A stretch of DNA of 64,000 nucleotides from Ornithodoros turicata (lineage: Eukaryota; Arthropoda; Arachnida; Ixodida; Argasidae): the NCBI RefSeq assembly GCF_037126465.1, contig NC_088203.1:53419581-53483580 (forward strand). The letters are read 5' to 3'. The notes beneath the pieces were generated by a model. It did not search any database. It was not told the origin of the DNA and was given only the letters and a program-made list of their open reading frames with translations. Positions 1 to 9,630 of this stretch are shown here, piece by piece; position 1 is the stretch's first letter; each line of letters begins with the position of its first letter. Both the position numbers and the translations under genes were made by a program.

Positions 1-80
1 TTCAAAGAGCTCCCGCACCAAGTGACGCATACACTGGTGACACCACTGAGACCAGGTGATACCATTACATAATGCCGACG

Positions 81-404
81 TCAGCACTGACCGGGGTGAA
101 GTAGGTTCGAAAAGCACAAGGGGTATATTGGTTTCTTGGCATTGTATTCTTTACCTATCAGCTGTTCAAGTGCTTTCGCTATTACAAAAGGAGATACCTT
201 TGACAGTGGTTTTGTGTCGTCATTCGAATGGACAACCAGAAACTTTGCAAACCATGGTTCGGGTGTTGAGGTATTTAGATCAATTTGCTGGTACTCGGTG
301 CGGAACCGTTTCCGATTCCGATCTCGGGGTTTTAAGGAAGAGGAAGCCATAAAGGTGACAATACAATTCGATGCAAGGGTCCTGCCGCCCACCACGGAGC
401 CCAA
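81..404 (-). pseudogene. LINE ORF1 (gag-like) fragment
   Basis: The minus-strand frame begins MGSVVGGRT and runs 107 codons. Its middle part (PWFAKFLVVHS, then KPLSKVSPFVIAKAL) resembles the nucleic-acid-binding ORF1 of arthropod non-LTR retrotransposons, in which a W..FLV segment is followed by PLSKLSPF and a KKL segment. After the KK the frame is lost: the continuing similarity (a LLFE-type segment) lies in another frame near position 120, so the copy is frameshifted as well as cut by the window edge. ORF1 proteins coat LINE RNA and help deliver it to the nucleus. Nothing else of this element, such as its reverse transcriptase, is visible here. The assignment rests on motif resemblance only; the clade is not resolved. 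Confidence 0.5.
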
Positions 405-1720
405 CCAGGGGACCGCGTTTGACGCAGTAGCAGGTACGCCTACACTATACCCAAGGGCAGCTTCTGGAGAGTGAAAGACTGCCCAAGGTTGACCCTTGCC
501 GCCAAAGAAGGTGAAAAGAGGAAAAGGAGAGAAAGAAGGAGACCAAGGAAGAGAAAGTGATGAAAAGGGAGATGGCGACTAGCTGAATAATCCTGGCCGG
601 GCCTTCCAGGACCACCCGACTATGGGAAGCAGGGGCCAAAGCGGTGTGTTGTTTTCCCGGAGGGGCCCCGAAGGGTCCAAACCAACCTCCGAGTCCACTC
701 AACCGCCAGGATCCCCGTTTCCCCAGACACGGGAAAGCCACGCACAGCCATACGTGGGGGTCTCCCTCCTGCGGCGACCCAACCGTCAGTGCAGGAGGGG
801 GCTACTGCGGCTGCTGCCGGGCGGTGGGGGCGCCATGTTCCCGACGCCGGGACACCAGATGGCGCCACCATCATAGCTCTATGCAAGGAAGACAGAACAA
901 GATACTAGCGGCAGGTAGAAAATGCCAAAACTGCTGAACAAGTCTAGGCATGCGAGAGAAAAGGTCTAAACGCTACTGCTAAACAGCACGAAGAAAACAG
1001 TACACATCGGGGAAAAGGCAATCGGGTAGGCCTAACCACAGCGTCACAACACTACGCAGCTAACACAAGGCGGGAACCGCTAAACGTGCGTCAACACAGA
1101 GAAAAGGCTTAGTCACTGCTGAACAAGTCTAAACATGCGCGTACGGCGAGAAAAGGCTTAACACGAGCGCAGTCAAACATCGGCAAATCACTCGTTGGTC
1201 ACCGCTAAACAAGTCTAAACACGGGGGCGCGTCAAACATGCGAGAAAAGGAGCGCGGTAAAACAACGCGGCAAACCACTCACCTTCTCCCCCGCGGTGAC
1301 GAGTGCGACTGCTCCATCCGAGAGTAAGGCAGAAACTGAGCGGGTGCGGGGACTGCGGAGCAACCGAGCGCACATGTGCTCTCCGCGACAGCCAGTGAGC
1401 AACTGACTGGGCCGACGCGCCACGGCAGCTACGCCATCCGCCGGAAGCTGCCGTTTACGCAATGGTCCAGCGAAAATGGCGGGCGCCCAAACCACGTGAT
1501 CTCGAGGAGCCACTCACAGCGTCCCCGAGCTGCAGCGCGGGAAAAAAGCTGGGGCCCAGTGCGCATGCGCAGACCGACCTCCTTTCCCAACCTCCTTCCC
1601 CTTCTCTCCTCGGGTTTTTCATCTCTCCTCTCGTCCCTCCTACCCCGCCCCCCCAGACTCGTCCGTTTATCTTCGGCGCTTGCTGTCTTGCTGTAGAGCA
1701 ACAAACATGCTGTCACGAAG
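405..1720 (-). mobile_element. GC-rich leader, probable LINE 5' UTR
   Basis: This 1.3-kb stretch lies upstream of the ORF1 fragment in its orientation and holds no convincing gene. It is GC-rich, has long purine or pyrimidine runs (about 495-560 and 1570-1670), and contains imperfect repeats of an AACAAGTCTAAACATGCG-like unit followed by GAGAAAAGG between about 927 and 1260. Repeated monomers in a GC-rich leader are typical of LINE promoters. The open frames here (445-741, 1232-1513 and others) have no family resemblance and look like by-products of base composition. Confidence 0.35.
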
Positions 1721-1775
1721 CAGACAATCAAAAAGCGATGGTGTATGACAAATCAACTTTATTTGTCCTCGGGAA

Positions 1776-1906
1776 CTACCTCGAAAAAGCTACAGTACAT
1801 ATCTTTTTACGTCTTGTAACAGGCTTCACTGGAGCTTTAGGTGCTTCGACATCCAAGGGCCGTTCAACAGCCAATGCTGAGCTATGTGCGTCGTTGTTGC
1901 CGATGG
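1776..1906 (-). CDS. Candidate terminal exon, unknown gene
   Basis: On the minus strand a long pyrimidine tract ends in a CCCGCAG acceptor. It is followed by 42 sense codons ending TRRKKICTVAFSR and a TAG at 1776-1778, with an AATAAA just beyond (1758-1763). A strong GTAAGA donor lies upstream at 2251-2260. In the phase that would join to this exon (codons reading CTLFDVLQVN), the upstream frame carries one in-frame TGA about 14 codons before the donor. The intron would be about 345 bases. No family is recognised. The signals fit a small host gene, an alternative first exon that begins after the TGA, or a pseudogene. Confidence 0.25.
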
Positions 1907-1985
1907 CTGCGGGAGAACTAAAACAAAAAAAAAAAAAAATTGATGATCCGTAACTCTGCACGAAAATCACTCCTATGATAGGCAA

Positions 1986-2968
1986 TCTATCTTGATTTCG
2001 TATTGAACATCAAGGCATTTGTCACGGATGTTCGTAGATCACAGTGAATGAACGGCTGCGACGCGCATGAGGGGCAACTAGCATAACCACACATAATTTG
2101 ATTAACGGCATATCAGAAACGTACAAGTTACGGCAATGCACTGCACAATGAAACGCCGCTAACGTACCGAGTGACTCGAAAATGTTGTACGTAATACACT
2201 TAACGTGATAAACCTGCATTACTTCCTTCAGTCACAAAAAAGTAATCAAACTTGTCTTACCGTTCACCTGCAGTACGTCGAAAAGAGTGCAGACTTCCTC
2301 TCAGACGATTTCTGCGTCTTTTGGAGGTGCAGGGATTCCATGTTATGTTCGTCTTCCCGCTGTTGTGATGATGAGGTGGATGTGCCATTCCGCTCTCACA
2401 TTAGCAGTTCGCCACAAACTAAATCTAAAGCATTCAAAACCCTCAAACTACCCCGTAGCGTCTGCGTGCACAACGGTTGCAGTCCAAGAGAACACGCGTG
2501 GCATGACAGACGCGATGTCTCCTCTGTCGTTCTTCTTTCTCCTCCGTTCGACTGCTTCCGTTGAGCGGTGGTGGTGGGTGTTGAAAAGGCTTGCCGTTGT
2601 CGGCCTCACGTAGGTGGGCAACGTCACGACTGACGCCCTGGGGGAATGTGCGTCCTGGGCCGACTTCTAAGGGAACTGTGCCGACATATGTCTGAAAGCG
2701 TCTGAGGAAAACCCAGGAAAAACCCCAGACAGCACAGCCGGCACCGGGATTGAGCGGTGAGCGCGTTCGGATGCTCGCTCCTCAGTCAAATGTCTCTCGC
2801 CCAATCAGTGCGAAGGAAACTGACGCCAGTTTTTTAGACCAATGAGCATTCAAATATTTATACATATAATGCGCAGCCAATGAGAGATCTTCCGAGCTGG
2901 CACGCCAGTGGCGACAATATTTTCGAGGCGCTGCGTTTCGCTTTAGAGCCGGCAGCTGGCTACGTATG
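1986..2968. other. No recognisable gene
   Basis: I see no coding or repeat signature I can name here, apart from the possible donor and upstream exon described for the 1776-1906 exon. The open frames at 2205-2613 lack family resemblance. Confidence 0.4.
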
Positions 2969-3157
2969 CGCACGCGCGCTCCTAGCGCCCTCTGCGCCGC
3001 CCGCGGGTGGTTTCGGTTTCGGCTCTCCACTCCTCCCGCTGCGCGCGCGCGCTCCTAGCAGCGACGGGTTGCTTCTCAGTTTCGGTTTCGCTCTCCTTTC
3101 TTTGCGCGCGTTTATCTGTATAAAGGCAGCGCGCACTGCGCTCGCGTCATCAGTACA
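2969..3157 (+). promoter_or_regulatory. TATA plus initiator core promoter
   Basis: TATAAAG lies at 3119-3125 and an arthropod-type initiator TCAGT at 3150-3154. The initiator A is 33 bases from the first T of the TATA box, the canonical spacing. Upstream the DNA is GC-rich and holds two imperfect copies of a block with CGCGCGCTCCTAGC and GTTTCGGTTTC. An ATG follows at 3157 (93-codon frame to 3438). That frame has no recognised family and overlaps the protease remnant on the other strand, so the transcribed product is unknown. The promoter could belong to a mobile element end. Confidence 0.4.
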
Positions 3158-3381
3158 TGAAGATGTTCAGCTACCACTCGTTACAAAATTGTTCTCGCAC
3201 CCACGCTTCTTGGGAAGAAGTGGAGAAGGAATGTTTCAACAACGAAAGTCCCCGCAACGAGCACGTCGTCACTGCTTTTCTCTACGTGATAAACATGGTA
3301 GGCTTTGGCAATATAGGAGAGATCTTGCCGGGGCCGCTGCAGGAGATGGTGCGTCGGATCTCTTCAGGATCTATTCCGGAT

Positions 3382-3580
3382 CTAGTCAGGTCTATATCGA
3401 CTTTGAATGTATTTCACACAATACTGATCAACAGGTAGATCTAGCAGCTCTTCTTCAATCGGTGGTAGACCAAAGCTGTCCACATAGATGTACTTGTCAT
3501 TCCTGTCTCTCATGTACAGTAGCCAGTGTTCTCCGGGACCATCGTGTGGGTGTGTATTGATAACTATAAACCCTTTTGAA
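3382..3580 (-). pseudogene. Adenain-like cysteine protease fragment (Maverick/Polinton)
   Basis: Reading the minus strand from about 3573 to a stop at 3382-3384 gives a frame with FIVINTHPHDGPGEHW followed by IYVDSFGLPP. This is the pattern of adenovirus-type and Ulp1-type (family C48/C5) proteases of Polintons and adintoviruses: the GEHW histidine and the aspartate before SFG are two members of the catalytic triad. The segment that would carry the nucleophile cysteine is missing, because the frame stops about 30 codons after SFG. The family matures capsid proteins. It lies directly downstream of the F54H12.2-like gene on the same strand, consistent with one element. The copy is truncated and not functional. 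Confidence 0.6.
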
Positions 3581-3675
3581 CGTTAAACTTGGTACGATAT
3601 CAATTGCGAAGGTCCCACGACACATATTCAAAATTTCATGATTCAATGAAAACAATAATTCCAGATCAAACACAT

Positions 3676-4860
3676 TCATACATAGTGCACTCGAACAACA
3701 AGATCACCATCGACTGATAAAATCTTGGGTGCTTGACTTATAAATATAACCGACACTGCACAAGGCAATGGCTTAGCAAACTTCATTTCAATCCTGCAAT
3801 TGACCTTGCGCAATGGATTAAAGTAGGAACCCAAACTTTCGTCAGCACTCAAGTTCCAATGCATGAAAAAGGAATTTGTTTTATATTTTTCATAACTTAA
3901 CTCAACATGTTTTTCATTCAGTTGATACAAGAATTCATAGTAGCTTGCTCTAGACAGATCATTTTCCCAGTCATAGGATAGTTGTTTCCTATATCCATCA
4001 ACTGATAGTGTTACAGAACTAATGTTAAAATGTTCGAAACAAAAGGGGCTCGACTTGTAATCCCCCTGATAAGCCTCGGTGCTAACTGGACATACAGTAA
4101 GTTGGTCAGGAATTCTATCCGGGAATAAGTTTTCAAAGATTGCATCATGAAGGCCTGGCGAAAGCGAGCGGACTTTGCTTTCTAGTCCAGGCATAGTGTA
4201 ACATGCTGGGGATGATCTAAGGGCTTTCTGGTGTGCAATAAAACTTGAGTTGCTAACTTTGACTTTGCGTGCTACAAGTGCCGCACTGTGGATTTTCAAT
4301 TGATGCTTATGAGTTTCATTGGTGCCAGTTAGCAATCTAAAGCTATCCGTATTATGTAGAGCAGTCACTCGAACCTCCAGACCAGGTAACAAAAGCCTCC
4401 CTTGGTTTGTGAGGTCTCTGTTAACTTTCATGACAATTTCAAATAGTTTCCCACCACTTGAGCTGGCAATGCGTAACTTTGCATCCCTTGGGAGTGGATC
4501 ATTTGCTGCAAGTTCTCCTGTGTCATATGTATACATTGCACAATCATCTAAAGTTTCATGCAGATGAGTATTCGTATGAAGCAGGGTATCAATCATACAT
4601 CGATTGGAGTTCAAACAGTTACTGCTCGCAAGACGTTAATTCAAGTGAATGGTATTTAAGTATAGGGGCACCCAAGTTATTGACTGGGAATACAGTGTCC
4701 TCAGTGATACCGTCCGCTATTCAGGTAATTGATTCACTCCCATCCCACCTCAATATCTGCATAGTTATACTAAAATATATTGATGATAAATCGAGATACA
4801 AGTCCGAGATATTTCTTATGTTCCCTTCGATCGTCGATTCTCCTCTGCTGATTGTAGAAA
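3676..4860 (-). pseudogene. F54H12.2-like capsid-region protein, decayed
   Basis: A 312-codon frame (4614 to 3676) contains PGLEVRVTALHN, then HSAALVARKVKVS, SSPACYTMPG and FCFEHFNISSVTLSVDG. These mark the family named after C. elegans F54H12.2, which travels with Maverick/Polinton-type elements and is thought to be a structural (capsid-region) protein. Further coding traces lie upstream to about 4860 in other frames: YLDLSSIYFSIT near 4820 and FPVNN near 4690, matching the usual N-terminal part of the family (Y.DL, then VNN.LHSLF). At least one stop and two frame changes separate them. The whole remnant is about 395 codons, near the normal family length. It lies between the minisatellite and the protease on the same strand. 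Confidence 0.65.
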
Positions 4861-5084
4861 CAGGATAACAAACTTGCGTCTCGCATGATTCTATTGAAAC
4901 TTGGGTAGGAGGTATCTATGTATGTAGGAATAGCAGCTGGGACTGTGCGTGCACAACGTTGACCTGCGACATCTTTGCAAATGAAAGGGCACAATGTTTT
5001 CCCCATAGCTTTGTTTGTTAGCATCTTACCTGCACAAAATACTTTTTTTTTCTTCCCCCTTACCATTTGACATTGTCCTCACAA

Positions 5085-6375
5085 CCCAACCCTACCTGTC
5101 TTTTCGGGATGCGACCCCATTGTCCGACTTCTAGGCCCACGACCAGTGCACATCTCTAACCCCCCACTGACCACCTGTTTTCGGAATGCGACGCCATTCG
5201 CAATTGGAAGCATCGTAAAAAAAGGTGACCCTGGTCTGACTTCTAGCCCCTGGCTGATGCACACCTCTAACCCCTGCTGATCACATTTTTTTCGGAATAC
5301 GGCGCCGTTCGCGATTCGAAGCATCGTAAAAAAGGAGACCATGGTCCGACTTCTAGCCTCCTCCGACCAATCCACACCTCTAACCCCCTGCTGATCACCT
5401 GTTTTCGGAAAGCGACGCCTCTGCAATTGCAAACATTTTCTTCTCGTAAAAAAGGCGACCATGGTCCGACTTCTCGCCCCCAGGCGATGCACACCTGTTT
5501 TCGGAATGCGACGCCGTTTGCGATTCGAAGCATCGTAAAAAAGGCGACCATGGTCCAACTTCTAGCCCCCGTTGATGCACACCCGTAACCCCCGCTGACC
5601 ACCTTTTTTTCGGGATGCGAAGCCGTCCGCAATTGGAAACACTTTCTTCTCGTAAAAAAGGCGACCATGGTCCAACTTCTAGCCCCCGTTGATGTACACC
5701 TCTAACCCCCGCCTTCTTTTCGGGATGCGAAGCCGTCCGCAATTGGAAACACTTTCTTCTCGTAAAAAAGGCGACAATGATCCGACTTCTATCCCCAGGG
5801 TGATGCACACCTGTTTTCAGAATGCGACGCCGTTCTGGACTCGAAGCATTGTAAAAAAGGCGACCATGGTCCGACTTCTAGCCTCCTCCGAACAGTAACG
5901 AAAATGAAAACAGTAACCAAAATACGTCCGTTATCCTTCCCTGCCTCTAACCCCCTGCTGACCACCTTTTTTTCGGAATGCGACGCCTCCGCAATTGGAA
6001 ACATTTCCTTCTTGTAAAAAAGGCGACCATATTCCGACTTCTAGCCCCCGGGCGATGCACACCTGTTTTCGGAATGCGACGCTGTTCGCAATTCGAAGCA
6101 TTGTAAAAAAGGCGACCATGGTCCGACTTCTAGCCCCCGGTTCATGCACACCTCTAACCCTCGCTGACCACCTTTTTTTCGGGATGCGAAGCCGTCCGCA
6201 ATTGGAAACACTTTCTTCTCGTAAAAAAGGCGACCATGGTCCGACTTCTAGCCCCAGGGCGATGCTCACCTGTTTTCGGAATGCGACACCGTTCGCGATT
6301 CGGAGCATTGTAAAAAAGGGGACCGTGGTCCGCCTTCTAGCCCACGCTCGATGCAAACCTCTAACCAGGGAAGGG
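5085..6375. repeat. Minisatellite, unit about 90-120 bp
   Basis: About eleven diverged copies of a unit containing TCGGAATGCGACGCCGTTCG, CGTAAAAAAGGCGACCATGG, CCGACTTCTAGCCCC and GCACACCTCTAACCCCC. Unit length varies because a TCTAACCCC..TGACCACC segment is present or absent. The array ends in an AACGGAAAC-rich tail (6370-6447). A sister array with the same unit and tail lies at 12280-12760. Long overlapping open frames on the minus strand follow the unit length and are not genes. Confidence 0.9.
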
Positions 6376-6447
6376 TAATGGTAACGGAAACAGAAACGGT
6401 ATATTACCGAAATTGGGAATGGTAACGATAACGGAAACAGAAACGCA
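6376..6447. repeat. AACGGAAAC-type simple repeat, interrupted
   Basis: Degenerate GGTAACGGAAACAG units. The same repeat resumes at 7658-7735 beyond the inserted MITE (ACCGGAAACGGAAACG), and again at 12280-12390. The tract was therefore continuous before the insertion at 6455. Confidence 0.8.
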
Positions 6448-6454
6448 TACCACG

Positions 6455-7657
6455 CAGGGTGTCGAACCGCAAAAAATACGGGTTCGGTTCGGGTTCGGGT
6501 TCACGTTGTTTTGATTTCGTTCCGGTTCGGTTCCGGTTCGGCCACGCCAAGAATCGAACCGGTTCGCAAACCGGTTCGCAGCCCCGAACCGGTTCGCGAA
6601 CCGGTTCAACGCTTCCGTTTTATATGTTCCATAAAACAGCTTTTATCAGGAAATGCGTGGCTAATAGCTTACTGCAGTTGTCTGCATTGACGTCTCTAGC
6701 GGTGAGGTAGCCCTTTAGCGAGAGAAATGAGGAATGGATGAACACTTATTGCAAATAGAGTCCACGCTGTTGAAGCGGTGTAGTCCTGCTACTTTCTGTT
6801 CCCAAAATCTCTTTTTTCACACGCACAGTGCCAGCAAGATACACTTAAAGGAAGCCTAATAAGATGGACAGCGTAACATAGACGACAGTACTAGCCGGCA
6901 CACTGCCTTCGCAACGTGAATCGATCTGAAACCGTACTGAAGCATGTCGAAAATAAGCCTGCCAGCATTACTCTGTCCGAGCTCACAGCAGTGTACTAGT
7001 TAATCCACAACACAAAGGCAATATGTTACGACACAACTGCACTACCAATAAGCAGAACCACATTTACTTTTCAAGCCACGACCAATCAAACAGGCACCGT
7101 TCTGCGTACGCTCCTTCTCCACTTCTCATGTTTCTGACTTGTTTAATTTGTACTGCTCACGTGTAACGGGAAATCTTGGGCGCTTATTTGATCGCATATT
7201 CGGCTTGTAGAGCTACATAACTGGCCTACTCCATTCCTGTTTCATTCGTCCGCGTGGCACCTCGTCTCTGAAGAGTAGATGCCGCACCGCGTGCGTGGGG
7301 CGCTAGCCGCGGCGCTCACAAGGACAACTGCGCTTCAACATGTTAAAAAGACGCTGAAAGTATACTTACTATACGTCGTCGTCTCACTGCTAGGTGAAAA
7401 TTTCTGAAATCCATGATATAGGCGCGTGATGATGATACCAATGTGTCTTCGTTCGGGGATAGAGAGGAACTCTTATGCTGACTTCTTTGATGTCCGAACC
7501 GTTTTGTTGCGAACCGGTTACCGCTATTATTTTTTACGGTTCTGCTCCGGTTCGGGTTCAACAGTGTCATGAAAATTTCGGTTCGGGTTCGGTTCCGGCA
7601 AAAATAACGCTTCGGGTACGGTTTTCGGTTCGGGTTCGGGTTCGGTTCGACACCCTG
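6455..7657. mobile_element. hAT-like non-autonomous transposon with 8-bp TSD
   Basis: The element begins CAGGGTGTCGAACCG and ends CGGTTCGACACCCTG. It is flanked by a perfect 8-bp duplication, ATACCACG, at 6447-6454 and 7658-7665. A CAGGG start and an 8-bp TSD are hallmarks of the hAT superfamily. The inner part of each inverted repeat is built from GGTTCG/AACCGG units (6478-6605 and 7497-7650). No transposase is encoded in its 1203 bp; the frames inside are short and unrelated to known proteins. It would move only with a hAT transposase supplied from elsewhere. Confidence 0.9.
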
Positions 7658-7881
7658 ATACCACGGTCCTCTATTACCGGAAACGGAAACGAATTTATCG
7701 TCCGGTATTGAATTCGGGTAATGGCTATTCGTGTTGTGCGATGACATTTGCGTTACTTTTCATTTTTTGTTTGTGTATTTTGATGACTCCATCCTCTGTA
7801 ACACTCTAAATACTACCTGAGATCATGGAAAGAAAGTGCAAATTGGATCTCGAGGGTGCATCCCTCACTTACCTCGCCCCA

Positions 7882-9098
7882 GGGGCCCTATCCTGGTCAA
7901 AGTAATCTATCTCGATTACTTGAAATTTCTTCTGTCATTGGTGCACAATCGAAAAAGGCGTGAATATTAAAAGAGGTTGACACCTTCTATCAACCAATCG
8001 CCCCACGTGTTATGCTGGAAAGCGACCCGCCTTATTGGTGTTTCCACCCGAGAATCCGAAGGCCACACCTGTGATCTGCACGCCCTGCCTTGTTGCTTCG
8101 GTTCTTAGGTGTCGGAAACAGAAAACTCTACAGGCGTAAAACTGAATTGCGTGGAACATGCGCGGAAAAGCACGCTCGTAATTTCCTTGTTTGCTGTTTG
8201 TCATTTTTCTTGACGTACAGTTGTGCAAGACGGCAATGTTTGTGTGACACAGTGATTGTACTTTGCATTTATAATTCGGTATGTGCCCGTGAGATGGCGC
8301 TGATGGCAGGCAACAAAACGATGAAAGCGCGAAGGATCATTGCAAAGGGTCGAACGGACAGTGTGGCGCGAGCCGTAAACGGGTTTATGAAAAATCGGTT
8401 CGTGCTTTAAATCTTGAGCTTTATTTATGAGCTTTTCTTTATATTTTTCTGTGCGTTCGTGTGCTCGATATTGCGAAATGATAATTCGCATTTCAATATG
8501 CTTCTTTTGCTCGTGAGCTGTGGGGGTGGTAATGATACCGCAAATGAGATAGTTTTACTCAACAAACAGTGAACTTTGATCGATGCGTTTTTTGTGTGCA
8601 CACCGCTACGTTGCAACAACGTTGATTGTACGACGTACGGCTCGGACGACGCTTCGAAAAGCCCGCCACTTTCACGCATACGATGCCGCGATCGGCGCAG
8701 AGAAACGGTGTTACGCGGTGCTTTTCTGTCATTATTAAACAAAAACGAAGAAAGATATGAATTTTTTGTTGTGACGAGCATATACAGACTTTATACAACA
8801 CAATAAACGGAAATGCACATGCGGACCCATCACGAAACCCGTCGCCGCTCAAAGTATGCGACCCTCTTTTGCTACATTACTTTTCAGCTTTAAAACTAAT
8901 ATTTTACGTCATTGTTACGTGAAAATGACGTAGGGTCACGGTCCGAGATTAGGGCCGAGAGGCTGCGAAGGAAAACAAGGTATAAATTTCAATTGAAACG
9001 GGCGGGATTTAAGGGCGGAGTATTTCGTGGCAGCCCCGCCCTACAGCTTGTGACGTAAAGTAATCGAGGTCGATTACTTTTGACGAGGATAGGGCCCC
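7882..9098. mobile_element. 1.2-kb non-autonomous TIR element
   Basis: The left end GGGGCCCTATCCTGGTCAAA, followed by AGTAATC..CGATTACT, is repeated in inverted form at the right end (AGTAATC..CGATTACTTTTG, then AGGATAGGGCCCC). The inverted repeats are about 41 bp with a few mismatches. I could not fix a target-site duplication, so the superfamily is open. The interior (for example the frames at 8425-8852) shows no transposase or other recognisable protein. Confidence 0.65.
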
Positions 9099-9308
9099 AG
9101 TCCTCATAACTCCATGACATCAACACATGACTATACTCCACCATAGCACGAGGATGCCAGTCTATGATTGTTAGTTATTTATTTTGTACTTTTTTTCTTT
9201 TCACTCTGGCCGTGACAGTATTATTTACTATTGAGGGCGTCCGCTTATGAATTCCATTGTCCATTGGATTAAAGTTACGCCCATTTTGAGTTGCTGGACT
9301 CCGAGTGA

Positions 9309-9323
9309 CTGAAGACTGAAAAC
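9309..9323. repeat. LINE target-site duplication, left copy
   Basis: CTGAAGACTGAAAAC (15 bp) occurs here and again at 12096-12110, exactly bounding the LINE insertion. Confidence 0.9.
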
Positions 9324-9360
9324 AACAACAACTTTATTTTTGACCTTGGAGAGTGGGGAG

Positions 9361-9630
9361 TTACATCGCCACCGGCGATACTCTACCCCATTGCTGGTTG
9401 GAATGGGGGAATAAAATAACGAGCCCCTTTACGATAACGATCGAAGTCCGATGGTGTCCAGAAATGTCAGAAGAGCTTTGAGCGCAGAGTATTGCTGGGC
9501 TGGATTGGGCCAGGGACCAAGCAATTTCGATAGGGAGAAAGCGCGAAAGTCCAGCTGACGAAGAGACTCGGAGAGTGTGGTTCGGGAAGGTTGGTAGTGA
9601 GGGCAATGAAGGAGAATGCGATTTGATCCG
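9361..9630 (-). pseudogene. LINE ORF2 C-terminus, non-inverted 3' part
   Basis: The minus-strand frame reads ILLHCPHYQPSRTT...LRQLDFRAFSLSKLLGPWPNPAQQY...LLTFLDTIGL. This is the segment that normally follows the CCHC knuckle in RNase H-bearing LINEs of the I group: H.L..CP.Y...R..L, then LLGPW. It complements the plus-strand copy, which ends at the knuckle. It is a fragment without start codon. Confidence 0.7.

Noticed and set aside
445..741. 98-codon minus-strand frame with a hydrophobic segment
   Set aside because: Located in a GC- and purine-biased leader; the hydrophobic run comes from the pyrimidine tract.
2880..3560. 226-codon open frame
   Set aside because: It spans the promoter and the antisense side of the protease remnant and has no family resemblance.
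5079..6378. Overlapping open frames of 107-159 codons with repeated SPFFTM/ANGVAFRK words
   Set aside because: They are translations of the minisatellite unit and change frame with unit length.
6478..6605. GGTTCGGGTTCGG words as telomeric repeat
   Set aside because: They lie inside a MITE bounded by an 8-bp target duplication and are not the arthropod TTAGG repeat.
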